DNA of 64,000 nt from Flavihumibacter sp. UBA7668 (GCF_002483205.1 NZ_DLHM01000005.1:385951-449950); one strand, 5' to 3'. Shown: positions 34,010 to 43,902, counted from the first letter of the stretch. Numbers and translations: made by a program. Notes: a model not told the origin generated them from the sequence alone.

Positions 34010-34996
34010 ATGATTAAACCAATGGTTTCTGTTTTAATGACAGTTTATAATGATGCAGATCAGGTTGCATTAGCTGTTAGAAGTATTTTGAATCAGTCTT
34101 TCACGGATTTTGAGTTTATTATTGTTAATGACGGATCTACTGATAACACAAATAGTATATTGAAAGATTTGGCTTCCATGGATAAACGAATACAGGTTTA
34201 CTCCATTGCCAATTCTGGAACCGCAAAAGCTGCTAACTACGGATTGACTTTCTGTAATGGAAAATATATTGCAAGGCTGGATTCCGATGATATCTCATAT
34301 CCGCATCGTTTACAAACAGAGGTGGATTTTCTTGAAAGAAATACAGGTATTGATCTTGTCGGGGGAGGATGTCATATAGCTGACCTGAACGGCACAATTA
34401 TCGGTGTAAGGAATATTTACACAAAGAATCCTCATAAAACTTTACTACGGAGATGTATTTATCAGCAAAGTGATATTATGTTTCGGAAATCAGTTTTAGC
34501 TAAGTTACCTGAGGGTGAAGTATACAGATCCAAACTAAAGGCTGAAGATTATGACTTATGGCTGCGAATCAGTGAGGTTGGGAGAATTGCAAAGATAAAT
34601 GAAATACTGGGCGTATGGCGGTTAAACCGGGGGGGATATACCCTGTCACGAAAGGAAGAGCAGCTTGAAGCTGTTATGGTATTGAAAAAAATGGCTGCAT
34701 TGAGAAGAAAGGGACTTTCAGACGGGTATGAAGAATTTGTTCCTGTCGCTAAACATAAATTACACCGTAGTTTAATTCGGGAAGCAGAATATGATCTGGT
34801 TGTTTCACAGGTATTAATAAAAGAAGGTAGAACGCTCGAAGCAAAAAAACTACTTAGACCATATAAAAAAAGTAGTCAGGATTGGCAACTTGTCAAAAGA
34901 TGGTATCAATTGGCAGGTATTCCTGTTCCCCTGCTGAAACTTGTTTTCTCTTTCCGTGAATTTATTCTAAATAATAGCTCAATTGAATTACGTTAA
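34010..34996 (+). CDS. Family 2 glycosyltransferase
   Basis: 328 aa. Classical GT-A domain in the first 220 residues: VSVLMTVYNDADQVALAV, FIIVNDGSTDNTNSIL, YIARLDSDDISYPHRLQTEV (DxD) and the base-containing AEDYDLWLRISEVG. The C-terminal 100 residues are helical, with no membrane anchor. It is 2 bp from the gene before and ends directly before the next start. Confidence 0.9.
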   Translation: MIKPMVSVLMTVYNDADQVALAVRSILNQSFTDFEFIIVNDGSTDNTNSILKDLASMDKRIQVYSIANSGTAKAANYGLTFCNGKYIARLDSDDISYPHRLQTEVDFLERNTGIDLVGGGCHIADLNGTIIGVRNIYTKNPHKTLLRRCIYQQSDIMFRKSVLAKLPEGEVYRSKLKAEDYDLWLRISEVGRIAKINEILGVWRLNRGGYTLSRKEEQLEAVMVLKKMAALRRKGLSDGYEEFVPVAKHKLHRSLIREAEYDLVVSQVLIKEGRTLEAKKLLRPYKKSSQDWQLVKRWYQLAGIPVPLLKLVFSFREFILNNSSIELR

Positions 34997-36133
34997 ATGA
35001 CACGAGTTGCCATTCTTTTGGAAGCTACACTTGGCGGTACCAGGAAACATGTAATTGACTTGTTGTTGCACCTTCCTTTGGATATCGTTTCTCCTGTATT
35101 TATTTATTCAAAGGAAAGGGCAGATCGTTCTTTTTTTACAGATATTGTTAAAGTGCAGGATAGAGGTATTCCCTGTATTGAATTGCCTATGTCCAACAAT
35201 ATTGTCAAACCGGAAAACCTGCTTTGTATTTTTCGTTTGACATCAATTTTTCGAGAATGTAAAATTGAAGTTCTTCATCTGCATGGAGCAATTGCAGGTA
35301 CTATTGGTAGAATCTCCGCTCTGTTATATGGCAGAATTAGAAAGATTTATTATTCTCCGCATGGAGGTGTTCTGCACAAATTAAAAAAAGCTTCCGGTGG
35401 AACAATATTCCGGACTATCGAAAAAATATTGATTCGTAAAAATGTTGAATTTATAGCAGTTTCAAGTGATGAAGTTAATTCACTCAAAAATGAACTTGGG
35501 CTTACAGGTGAAAAAATTCATTTGATACATAATGGTATATCGTTTGATCGGATAGCTGCTGATCGGAAAGAAGTAAGAAATAGACTTGGATTTTCCGACT
35601 ATGATTATATAACACTTTATCCTGCACTCTTTTTGGAAGCCAAAGGCCATCTTAATTTTTTCACTACCCTTTTGAATATGCCAACGCCAGCAATAGATCC
35701 CAGAGTTAAAATTGTACTTGCAGGGGATGGACCATTGAAAGAAAAGGTAATGAATCTGGTAGCTGCTTCAGAATATGCTAATTCAGTAAAGTTTGCAGGA
35801 TTTGTAGAAAAAATTGAAGAATATTTTTTGGCCTGTGATATCGTATTGCTCCCGTCAAACCAGGAAGCTTTTGGGTACGTGTTAGTGGAAGCTTTATTAT
35901 ACAACAGACCCGTCCTGGCTACAAACGTGGGTGGTATACCGGATATTATTAAGGATGGCCTAAATGGTTTTCTATATCCGGTGGATCAGTTGAATCGTAT
36001 GATCAATGATATAAATAGATTGGCTGGTAGTGCAAACGATATGGAGCAACTTGTTGTCAATATAGAAGGATTGCTTCAGGAAAAATTCGATATCAGAAAG
36101 AATACGCAGGCAATTGCCTCTTTGTATATATGA
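34997..36133 (+). CDS. Family 4 (GT-B) glycosyltransferase
   Basis: 378 aa. The N-terminal part has RVAILLEATLGGTRKHVIDL and the HLHGAIAGTIGRI acceptor-side loop; the C-terminal part has KIVLAGDGPLKEKV, FAGFVEKIEEYFLACDIVLL and NQEAFGYVLVEALLYNRPVL, with the E-x7-E donor site. It belongs to the broad GT4 family of NDP-sugar retaining transferases. It is encoded directly after the previous gene with no gap, and precedes the initiating transferase by 27 bp. Confidence 0.9.
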   Translation: MTRVAILLEATLGGTRKHVIDLLLHLPLDIVSPVFIYSKERADRSFFTDIVKVQDRGIPCIELPMSNNIVKPENLLCIFRLTSIFRECKIEVLHLHGAIAGTIGRISALLYGRIRKIYYSPHGGVLHKLKKASGGTIFRTIEKILIRKNVEFIAVSSDEVNSLKNELGLTGEKIHLIHNGISFDRIAADRKEVRNRLGFSDYDYITLYPALFLEAKGHLNFFTTLLNMPTPAIDPRVKIVLAGDGPLKEKVMNLVAASEYANSVKFAGFVEKIEEYFLACDIVLLPSNQEAFGYVLVEALLYNRPVLATNVGGIPDIIKDGLNGFLYPVDQLNRMINDINRLAGSANDMEQLVVNIEGLLQEKFDIRKNTQAIASLYI

Positions 36134-36160
36134 AATGGATGATAATTAAACCTTATAACT

Positions 36161-37558
36161 ATGAATGTTTCACAATCTTTACAAAAATCCAAGATCTTTT
36201 TTGATCTTGTTTTTGTTTCGGTCATTTTATTCCTTGTTCGAAGTAATCTTTTTCTGGATGCAGGAGCATTTTCAATCAATAATCTGTTTATTTCATTGAT
36301 TTGTATGATTGCCTGGTTTCTTGTAGGTCGTTCTATGGGGTTATACGAGGATTATCGTAACACGCAATTTGCTATAGAATGGATTGCTTTTTTGAAAACA
36401 ATCCTGCTTTATTCTTTAATTGTGTCCTGCCTTTTTTATTTTGTTTTGAGTCAGGTTGCATTTGGAAGAGCACATTTGTTTATTCATTTCGCTACTTTAT
36501 TTTTTTTAATACCTGTTCAGAAAATTTCAATCCGGCTGTTTTATAAGCGTTTTAGAGTGGCAGACCGGGTAATAAGAAAGGTTTTAATAGTTGGTGCTGG
36601 ATCCAATGGGAAGGAGTTTTATTCCAAATTTGTAAAATCTAAACGGTATGGTTACGAATTGACAGGTTTTATTGGTGAAGAAGAAGATATTGAATTAAAT
36701 GGCCATTATCTAGGTAAAACCTCCGATTTAGACAGTGTGCTGCTTACTCATGAGTTGGACGATATTATTGTGACGATACCTATTAAAGATGAAACTGTTC
36801 TTGAAAAAATTGTAACATCCGGCGAAAGCCAGGGGAAAATGATTCGTGTAATTCCTGATTTTCACCGATTTGGTTCTCGTCGTTTACAAGTGAATCAAAT
36901 CGGAACGCTTCCAATAATCTCTTTGCGCTCTCTTCCTCTGGAGAAATATGATTTTAAATTACTGAAACGTGGATTTGATATTGTCTTTTCATTTTTAGTA
37001 ATTGTTTTGGTTTTTAGCTGGGTATTTCCAATTATTGCGATACTTATTAAATTGGAATCAAAAGGCCCGGTTTTCTTTATTCAGGACAGATGGGGGTTAA
37101 ACAACAGTTTGATCAGATGTTTTAAGTTTCGCACCATGTCTGTAAGTAGTAAGGATATTGATGAGAATGGCAATTATTTACAAGCACGTAAAAACGACCC
37201 TCGTATTACTAAAGTTGGGGCTTTTCTCAGGAAAACAAACCTGGATGAATTGCCACAGTTTTTAAATGTATTACTTGGTTCCATGTCTGTTGTAGGTCCC
37301 AGACCCCACCCGGTACCTCTTAATATCCAATCAAAGAAACTGGTTGATAATTATTTATTACGGCATTGGGTTAAACCTGGAATTACCGGATGGGCACAAG
37401 TAAATGGATATAGAGGTGAAACTGCAAAACCTTACCTTATGCAGAAACGGGTTGAATTTGATGTCTGGTATGTTGAGAACTGGACGTTTTGGCTGGATCA
37501 GCAAATAATTTTGCAAACCCTCGTTAATATGGTGAAGGGTGAAAAAAATGCCTATTAG
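36161..37558 (+). CDS. Undecaprenyl-phosphate sugar-1-phosphate transferase (WbaP/WcaJ type)
   Basis: 465 aa polyprenyl-phosphate hexose-1-phosphate transferase that starts repeat-unit synthesis. Four or five N-terminal membrane segments (about 10-125) are followed by a CoA-binding-like Rossmann domain (VLIVGAGSNGKEFY), one more membrane helix (about 275-300) and the catalytic domain with KRGFDIVFSF, FKFRTMSV, LRKTNLDELPQFLNVL and SVVGPRPHP. The long N-terminus distinguishes it from short PglC-like enzymes. It is unusually near the end of the operon. The sugar is probably glucose or galactose. Confidence 0.92.
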   Translation: MNVSQSLQKSKIFFDLVFVSVILFLVRSNLFLDAGAFSINNLFISLICMIAWFLVGRSMGLYEDYRNTQFAIEWIAFLKTILLYSLIVSCLFYFVLSQVAFGRAHLFIHFATLFFLIPVQKISIRLFYKRFRVADRVIRKVLIVGAGSNGKEFYSKFVKSKRYGYELTGFIGEEEDIELNGHYLGKTSDLDSVLLTHELDDIIVTIPIKDETVLEKIVTSGESQGKMIRVIPDFHRFGSRRLQVNQIGTLPIISLRSLPLEKYDFKLLKRGFDIVFSFLVIVLVFSWVFPIIAILIKLESKGPVFFIQDRWGLNNSLIRCFKFRTMSVSSKDIDENGNYLQARKNDPRITKVGAFLRKTNLDELPQFLNVLLGSMSVVGPRPHPVPLNIQSKKLVDNYLLRHWVKPGITGWAQVNGYRGETAKPYLMQKRVEFDVWYVENWTFWLDQQIILQTLVNMVKGEKNAY

Positions 37559-37560
37559 TA

Positions 37561-39216
37561 ATGAAATACTTAAATTTTCTTGTTACCGGATTTTTATTTT
37601 TACTATTATCTTTCCCAGGTCTTTGTCAGGTAATTTCACCAGGTACAGTTTTTTTTGAGGAAGATCTTCGGATAAATCAACTTAAAGGGAAATTTTCAGA
37701 TGCACCCTCATTTATCATCAGACCCAACCTGTTTCCTGTAAAAGAAGTGGGGAAATTCTATAATTGGAAACAAAACGACAGCATTTCTCCCCAAAAGATC
37801 AAGATAAATATACTGCCTTTAATTCTCCGGCAACAACTGAATACCCACCATCCATATAATTGGAATGATGGATCAATAATTCCTGCTAAAGGATACCAGC
37901 AGCAAATTTCAGCAGGTTTTTTTTTAAAAGCCGGACCATTCACCATTCAATTGCAGCCGGAATTGGTAATTGCCAGAAATAATTCTTTTGCCAAATTTCC
38001 TTCCTCTCACCCAGATAGTATCTGGCGTGCCTATTATACATTTTTGAATCATTCCGATATTCCGGAACAAATGGGAACGGGTACCTATGCTAAACTTTTT
38101 CCGGGCCAGTCAAGTGTTAGGTTGAATCTTGGTAAACTTTCCTTAGCTCTTTCAACTGAAAACCTCTGGTGGGGACCAGGCGTTCGAAATTCACTAATAT
38201 TGAGCAATACAGCTCCTGGCTTTTTACATCTGAGTTTTAATACAAAAGAACCTATAAAAACTCCAATTGGTTCCTTTGAATGGCAATTAATTGGTGGAAA
38301 ACTTAAAGAATCAGGTATTTTGCCTCCAGATACCAGCCGGCTTTTTGAAGGCCAGCCTTTATATGTTCCTAAACCAGGAGGCAATCGATACCTGAATGCA
38401 GTAGCAATGACATGGCACCCTAAATGGGTAAATGGCTTGTATTTAGGACTTTCTAGAAGTTTTGTACAATACGAACACTCTATAAACGGTAACTTTAATG
38501 ATTATCTTCCTGTGTTTAGTTTTTTCTTCAAAGGGAATAGCAGAGATGAAAGCAATTTTGGCCGTGATCAGTTACTTGCTTTTTATGTAAGGTGGGTTTT
38601 TGAAAAAGAAGCTGCCGAAATTTATGCAGAATACGGACGTAATGATCATTCAGGTGATGCAGTTGATTTTCTGGTTGAACCTGAACATAGCAGGGCCTAT
38701 ATTGTTGGCCTCAAAAAACTATTTCAAAAATCAGGAACTAAACCGGATATTGAATTTTTTACAGAGTTTGCAAATCTGGAAAGCGGAAAGTCTGGTCAGC
38801 TTCGGGATATTCCTACCTGGTATCAGCACCACCAGATAAAACATGGTTATACTCATTTCGGTCAAGTTCTTGGTGCTGGAATTGGTCCGGGTAGCAACAG
38901 TCAGACTTTTGGAATTAATTGGATACAACCGGCAAAGCGCACCGGACTTTTTTTCGAACGGATAGCGAGACAGAACGATTTTTACTATGATGCGTTTACA
39001 GCTTATAAAACACATCGTAGTCATTGGGTTGATTTGTCACTAAATGGTAATAAAAGCTGGAAACAGAAGAATTGGATGCTGAATGCTCAATTATCTGTAA
39101 TTTATTCATTGAATTATCAATGGCGTAATAAACTATTTCCCTCTACGCTTCTAAATGGGAAAACCAACGTTACAAATATATTCGCCGGTTTTACCATAGC
39201 TTATTTATTGAATTGA
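37561..39216 (+). CDS. Capsule assembly Wzi-family outer-membrane protein
   Basis: 551 aa. A signal peptide (to about GLCQ) is followed by a long beta-strand-rich body. Typical Wzi-family features are LAFYVRWVFEKEAAEIYAEYG with nearby acidic DHSGDAVDFL, and repeated aromatic-rich strands such as LYLGLSRSFVQYEH. The family forms an outer-membrane barrel that attaches or organises surface polysaccharide. It is 2 bp after the initiating transferase gene and closes the operon before the terminator. Confidence 0.88.
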   Translation: MKYLNFLVTGFLFLLLSFPGLCQVISPGTVFFEEDLRINQLKGKFSDAPSFIIRPNLFPVKEVGKFYNWKQNDSISPQKIKINILPLILRQQLNTHHPYNWNDGSIIPAKGYQQQISAGFFLKAGPFTIQLQPELVIARNNSFAKFPSSHPDSIWRAYYTFLNHSDIPEQMGTGTYAKLFPGQSSVRLNLGKLSLALSTENLWWGPGVRNSLILSNTAPGFLHLSFNTKEPIKTPIGSFEWQLIGGKLKESGILPPDTSRLFEGQPLYVPKPGGNRYLNAVAMTWHPKWVNGLYLGLSRSFVQYEHSINGNFNDYLPVFSFFFKGNSRDESNFGRDQLLAFYVRWVFEKEAAEIYAEYGRNDHSGDAVDFLVEPEHSRAYIVGLKKLFQKSGTKPDIEFFTEFANLESGKSGQLRDIPTWYQHHQIKHGYTHFGQVLGAGIGPGSNSQTFGINWIQPAKRTGLFFERIARQNDFYYDAFTAYKTHRSHWVDLSLNGNKSWKQKNWMLNAQLSVIYSLNYQWRNKLFPSTLLNGKTNVTNIFAGFTIAYLLN

Positions 39217-39254
39217 TTGGATAAGTCCGCAAAACCGGTAATTCCAAAAAACAA

Positions 39255-39290
39255 AAAACCGATTCGAACTGGTCGAATCGGTTTTGTTTT
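39255..39290. terminator. Strong bidirectional terminator
   Basis: A perfect 13-bp stem (39255-39267 with 39273-39285, core AACCGATTCGA), loop ACTGG, with A-run before and TTTTGTTTTT after. It lies between the plus-strand polysaccharide operon (stop 39216) and the convergent secreted-protein gene (stop 39310), ending transcripts from both sides. Confidence 0.92.
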
Positions 39291-39309
39291 TCAGGCTCGG
39301 TAAACTTTT

Positions 39310-40821
39310 TTATGGAAGGATAATTTTTCTTGTCTGATCAACACCATCAGCAGTTATAACCCGCAGGAAATAAACCCCTTTTCCACTGCGCAGGCCATTC
39401 AAATCTATCGCCTGCACCTGATTGGCTGAAATCTTTCCCATTGTTTTACGCATAACTATTCTTCCAGACAAATCAGTTATAGTAACTATTGCTTCTGAGT
39501 AATTTTCTGTTGATTTTACCATTACCTGATTCGACCTTACTATTGTAGGATAAACCTGCAACTCCTGCTGTTTTGAATCATTCAGGGTTACCGTTAAGGT
39601 TTTAGAGTAAGTAGCAGTGCGATCAATATCCACCATTTTAAGGCGGTAATAAATACGATCTGCCTTCACTGTTTTATCAACATAGCTGAATCGCGTGGTT
39701 AATTGTCCGGCTACCGGTTCAACCGTACCAATCGAACTGAAACTACGATTATCATAACTCCTTTCCACTTCAAAATAATCCGGTGTACTATTGGTAGTAA
39801 TGGTCCAATTCAATACTGGCTGACTGTTTTTTACTGAAGCTTTAAAATCTACCAGATAAATTGGCAAGATTGAAATTACTGCCATATCAAATGAAACCCG
39901 GTTATCTCCCCCCTGTTCATAATATTCCAATACCATATCATAATCTCCATTCAAACTTAAGGGTGTTGAAATGGTTGAAGCATAGGATTGCGCAAACCAT
40001 TGATTGATAATCCAGGTTGCACCGCCATCCAGACTCAACCGATAGCCATCATCTGCACCAACTGTAAATTGATAAGTGCCAGCCAGGAAATTTTTTCTCA
40101 GCCTGTAGCGAACACTAAAAGTCTCTGTATTTGTACCACAACCACTGGTCGAAAGCGTAACATTACTTCCGCCGAAATTCTGATCAAAATCTGGATTGGC
40201 AGGTGAACCATTTTGAATCATACCGGCATAGGTATCGAAATTGGTACCATCATATACATATCCATTCCAGATATTATTACTTCCATATACAGTAGTATTT
40301 TCTGTTCCTGAACAGATGGAACTCATATTGAAGGATACCCTGTTACTTCCTCCATTTTCATAATATTCCAGCACCAGGTCAACACTTCCATTTAATAAAA
40401 GATCTATGGTTGAAGTTGTGTAACCATGGTCATTCCAGTTATTGATTACCCAGGTGGAACCACCATCCACACTAAACCGGTATCCATCATCACCCCCTAC
40501 AACAAACCGGTAGTTTCCATTCGTAAAAGTTCTTCTGAGTTTGAACCGAACACTGAAAGTGGTCCGGTCCACATTGCAACTGGCACCAGTAAAATTTCCA
40601 TTATCCCCGCCAAAATCATAATCAAAATTTGGATTACCAGCCGCCCCCTGGTTAAAGAAACCTCGGTAAGAGGTGAAATTCAGGTTGTTGTAGGCATAAC
40701 CAATCCAGACATTTCCCGTGCCGAAACTTGTCTGATCTCCTGTCGGAGAACAAGGTGGTTGGGCAATCAGACTGCTGGAAACCAGTAAAAGAATAAGTAC
40801 GAATTGTAAACTTCTAATCAT
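39310..40821 (-). CDS. T9SS type A sorting-domain protein with a duplicated lectin-like domain
   Basis: 503 aa. Signal peptide to about LIAQ. Two copies of a ~135-aa module follow: each has GNVWIGYAYNNLNF- or NNIWNGYVYDGTNF-like start, DGYRFSVDGGSTW or DGYRLSLDGGATW in the middle and LVLEYYENGG(S/D)NRVSF at the end, resembling PA14-type carbohydrate-binding folds. A fibronectin-like segment (PDYFEVERSYDNRSFSSIG, YYRLKMVDIDRT) precedes the C-terminal T9SS sorting domain (QVYPTIVRSNQ, GVYFLRVITADG, ending KIILP). Secreted or attached to the cell surface; the binding target is probably a glycan. Confidence 0.88.
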   Translation of the reverse strand: MIRSLQFVLILLLVSSSLIAQPPCSPTGDQTSFGTGNVWIGYAYNNLNFTSYRGFFNQGAAGNPNFDYDFGGDNGNFTGASCNVDRTTFSVRFKLRRTFTNGNYRFVVGGDDGYRFSVDGGSTWVINNWNDHGYTTSTIDLLLNGSVDLVLEYYENGGSNRVSFNMSSICSGTENTTVYGSNNIWNGYVYDGTNFDTYAGMIQNGSPANPDFDQNFGGSNVTLSTSGCGTNTETFSVRYRLRKNFLAGTYQFTVGADDGYRLSLDGGATWIINQWFAQSYASTISTPLSLNGDYDMVLEYYEQGGDNRVSFDMAVISILPIYLVDFKASVKNSQPVLNWTITTNSTPDYFEVERSYDNRSFSSIGTVEPVAGQLTTRFSYVDKTVKADRIYYRLKMVDIDRTATYSKTLTVTLNDSKQQELQVYPTIVRSNQVMVKSTENYSEAIVTITDLSGRIVMRKTMGKISANQVQAIDLNGLRSGKGVYFLRVITADGVDQTRKIILP

Positions 40822-41059
40822 AAAAAATGCCTTTGGTACTCAATAAACGGGCGGTAATAAGTATTAGTATGTAGATATAACTAAGGGTATCCGGCTAAGT
40901 GATTTGTTGTAGAATCAGGGTAAACACTTATTAGGCAGTAAGTAGTTCTATTTCATCGCTAAACAGTAAATTTTGGCCGATGAATGGTATTTTTAGGAAA
41001 TTGCCGGTTAATTCAAAATGTTGATATAAGTCAATATATTTTATCTAATAAACTAAACC

Positions 41060-41506
41060 ATGCAGCAAGCTCTTTTGATTTTTGTAGCCATCCTGGCCGG
41101 TATGTTTTTACCTCTTCAGGCATCCCTGAATGCCAAAATGGGCGCTGTTGTTCAGAACCCCCTCCTGGGCAGCCTGATCTCCTTTCTGGTGGGCACAATC
41201 GGACTCTTGATCTATATTATTATCAGCCGGGTGCCACTCGCAAATCTTGCTCAGGCAAAAGCAGCCCCCACCTTTGTATGGGTAGCCGGCTTATTAGGCG
41301 CTTTTTATGTTACCGCAATAATTCTGCTGGTTCCCAGATTGGGGGTTGCATTGACATTCGGACTCGTTATCGGCGGACAAATGCTGGTCAGTATCCTCTT
41401 CGACCATTTCGGATTACTGGGCACCCCCGTACACCCCATTTCCTGGATGCGCAGTCTTGGTGCACTGCTCCTGATAGCCGGTGTGCTGATCATCCGGAAG
41501 TATTAA
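41060..41506 (+). CDS. DMT-family small transporter (YdcZ/DUF606)
   Basis: 148 aa with four or five hydrophobic helices covering nearly the full length (LLIFVAILAGMFLPLQASLN, LISFLVGTIGLLIYIII, VAGLLGAFYVTAIILLVP, LTFGLVIGGQMLVSILFD, LGALLLIAGVLII). The G-x-Q-A-x-x-N-A-x-(LM)-(GA) pattern in the first helix is the mark of the YdcZ family, half-size members of the drug/metabolite transporter superfamily. Substrate unknown. It may export a toxic product handled by the two enzymes downstream. Confidence 0.87.
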   Translation: MQQALLIFVAILAGMFLPLQASLNAKMGAVVQNPLLGSLISFLVGTIGLLIYIIISRVPLANLAQAKAAPTFVWVAGLLGAFYVTAIILLVPRLGVALTFGLVIGGQMLVSILFDHFGLLGTPVHPISWMRSLGALLLIAGVLIIRKY

Positions 41507-41594
41507 TCCATGATTTGTACAAGTTTATCCGTCTTTCCTGCATGGGTGGAGCAAAATCCGGTGGGTACTTTTGCATATACTAAAACAAACAATT

Positions 41595-42545
41595 ATGGAA
41601 CCACTGATAAAAGGATTGCACCACGTAACCGCCATGGCGGATGATCCTCAAAAAAACCTCCACTTCTACGCCGGTATTCTAGGTCTCCGGCTGGTAAAAA
41701 AAACGATCAATTTTGATGCTCCGGATGTTTATCACCTGTATTATGGTGACGAAGACGGTAAACCTGGTACAATTCTGACTTTTTTCCCTTACAAAGGACT
41801 TCACCGCGGTCGGCAGGGGAAGGGACAGCTCACCACCACCGCTTTTTCTATACCGGCAAACAGCCTGGGTTACTGGACCGAACGACTTAAAAAATTTGGA
41901 ATCACCCACTCCACTCCACAGGAACGCTTTGATGAAGGATTTATCTATTTCGAAGATCAGGATGGGCTGGGTATTGAACTGGTCGCCAATGATCGGGATA
42001 ACAGACCTGGTTTTACCTATGGTCAAATACCGGTTGAACAGGCAGTTAAAGGATTTCACAGTGTAACATTAAGTGAAGATGGATATGAGAAAACTGCAGG
42101 CTTCCTTACTACCTACCTCAATCACCAGGCAATTGCGGAAAATGGCAACAGATTCCGCTATAGTGCCAGTGGAAAAGTGGGTGATATAATCGATGTGGTT
42201 TGTGAACCTGAGCGCCTCCGCGGTTTAGGTGGTAGTGGAACCGTTCACCATGTTGCTTTTGCAACAGAAAACGATGCCACTATCCAACAGGTGCAGGAAA
42301 ACCTGGCAGGCAAAGGGATGAATGTAACCACTGTATTGGATCGTCAGTATTTCCACAGTATCTATTTCCGTGAACCCGGCGGTGTATTGTTTGAAGTAGC
42401 TACCAGTGATATCGGATTCACCTATGATGAACCTATTGATCAGCTTGGTCAGGATCTGAAATTGCCACCCTGGGAAGAAAAAAATCGGAGTCGCATCGAA
42501 AGTGGATTGGAAACAATTGAGTTGAACTGGAAAAATTTTGTTTAA
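41595..42545 (+). CDS. VOC-family ring-cleaving dioxygenase-like protein (MhqO type)
   Basis: 316 aa from ATG 41595 (MEPLIKGLHHVTAM). Two vicinal-oxygen-chelate modules: metal ligands are His in GLHHVTAM, His in GTVHHVAF and Glu in GVLFEVAT. It is like the Bacillus MhqO and PcpA/LinE-related proteins, which open hydroquinone-type rings. The pairing with a phospholipase/carboxylesterase gene 2 bp downstream mirrors the mhqO-mhqD order of quinone-response operons. Substrate is inferred from the family. Confidence 0.85.
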   Translation: MEPLIKGLHHVTAMADDPQKNLHFYAGILGLRLVKKTINFDAPDVYHLYYGDEDGKPGTILTFFPYKGLHRGRQGKGQLTTTAFSIPANSLGYWTERLKKFGITHSTPQERFDEGFIYFEDQDGLGIELVANDRDNRPGFTYGQIPVEQAVKGFHSVTLSEDGYEKTAGFLTTYLNHQAIAENGNRFRYSASGKVGDIIDVVCEPERLRGLGGSGTVHHVAFATENDATIQQVQENLAGKGMNVTTVLDRQYFHSIYFREPGGVLFEVATSDIGFTYDEPIDQLGQDLKLPPWEEKNRSRIESGLETIELNWKNFV

Positions 42546-42547
42546 TC

Positions 42548-43183
42548 ATGACTACCAAAGCACACAAAAAGCAGGTGGTATATGAAGGTGTACCACTTGC
42601 TTCCGCTAATAAAGCAATGATCCTGCTGCATGGAAGAGGCGCTTCAGCAGAATCGATCCTGAGTTTAAAGGAATATTTAAAATTGGATGGATTTGCACTG
42701 CTGGCGCCCGAAGCCACCAATCATACCTGGTACCCTTTTAGTTTTATGGCTCCTTCAGAACAGAACGAACCCTGGTTAAGCAGTGCCATTGAATTGATCG
42801 AAACCCTGGTGGCTGAATGCACAGCTGCCGGAATTGCAGAATCTTCCATCCATTTATTAGGATTTTCTCAGGGTGCCTGCCTCACGTTGGAATTCGCAGC
42901 CCGTACTGCAACGCGTTATGGATCAGTAACTGCATTTACCGGCGGATTAATTGGAGAAAAAATAAATCGCTCAAATTATTCCGGAAATTTTAATGGAACA
43001 CCGGTTTTTATTGGATGCAGTGACCGTGATATGCATGTGCCCGTTGAAAGAGTGTATGCATCAACGAATGTCTTGACTGAAATGGGCGCAAAGGTGATTG
43101 AAAAAATCTACCCTGGTATGGGCCATACCATTAATGAAGATGAAATTAATATTGTAAACAAGCTCCTGAATGAAACAACTTAA
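42548..43183 (+). CDS. Phospholipase/carboxylesterase-family alpha/beta hydrolase (MhqD type)
   Basis: 211 aa cytosolic serine hydrolase. The oxyanion region is MILLHGRGASAESI, nucleophile LLGFSQGACLTLEF, acid FIGCSDRDMHVP and base GMGHTIN, so the triad Ser-Asp-His is complete. It is of the short esterase/acyl-protein thioesterase group. It lies between the VOC dioxygenase-like gene and the pirin gene, overlapping the latter by 14 bp, so all are one transcript. Confidence 0.88.
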   Translation: MTTKAHKKQVVYEGVPLASANKAMILLHGRGASAESILSLKEYLKLDGFALLAPEATNHTWYPFSFMAPSEQNEPWLSSAIELIETLVAECTAAGIAESSIHLLGFSQGACLTLEFAARTATRYGSVTAFTGGLIGEKINRSNYSGNFNGTPVFIGCSDRDMHVPVERVYASTNVLTEMGAKVIEKIYPGMGHTINEDEINIVNKLLNETT

Positions 43184-43883
43184 ATTTCCCGCAAGCGAAC
43201 GTGGCACCAAAGATATAGGATGGTTAAAATCCAAATTCTGTTTCAGCTTTAGTGATTACGCCGATCCAACCAAATCTGCCTTTGGTACTTTGGTTGCATT
43301 CAATGATGATCGGATGGCAGTTGGAAAAGGATTTGGAACCCATCCGCATGCCAATATGGAAATCATTTCAATTTTATTGAAAGGTAAAATGAACCATAAA
43401 GACAGTATGGGTTATAGCACAGAAATTAGCGAAGGTGGTGTACAAATCATGAGTGCAGGCACCGGTCTTTTTCATGAAGAATATAATATAGGGGATGAAG
43501 AAGTAAGTTTTCTTCAAATCTGGATCCAGCCTAAACTCCAGGATATCCGTCCAAGATACCAGATGCGTCATTTTCCATTGAAAGACCGGAAGAATAAACT
43601 ACAAACCATCATCTCTTCGGAAGAAGGACAGACCCATTGCTGGATCAATCAGAATGCTGCTTTATCATTGGGTTATTTCGATACTGGCAAATCATTATCG
43701 TATCAGTTGAATCCGGTTAACAAATGCCTCTACCTGTTTGTAATTGAAGGCTCCGTTCAGATCGGCGAAACTATTTTAAATGAACGCGATGCAATAGGAG
43801 TGTGGGACACCAATAAGATTGATATCAACTGTCTTACCAATGCACAGTTTCTTTTAATAGAAACACCCGTTAATCAGAAATAA
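43170..43883 (+). CDS. Pirin-family protein
   Basis: 237-aa bicupin. The N-terminal cupin has the metal-binding motif FGTHPHANMEI and the later TGLFHEEYN; C-terminal cupin motifs are weaker, as is normal. Some pirins oxidise quercetin-like flavonoids (quercetinase), and others regulate. Start ATG 43170 overlaps the esterase gene by 14 bp. With VOC and esterase neighbours, aromatic or quinone detoxification is the likely setting. Confidence 0.9.
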   Translation: MKQLKFPASERGTKDIGWLKSKFCFSFSDYADPTKSAFGTLVAFNDDRMAVGKGFGTHPHANMEIISILLKGKMNHKDSMGYSTEISEGGVQIMSAGTGLFHEEYNIGDEEVSFLQIWIQPKLQDIRPRYQMRHFPLKDRKNKLQTIISSEEGQTHCWINQNAALSLGYFDTGKSLSYQLNPVNKCLYLFVIEGSVQIGETILNERDAIGVWDTNKIDINCLTNAQFLLIETPVNQK

Positions 43884-43902
43884 GGATTTACTAATTTAGG
43901 GT

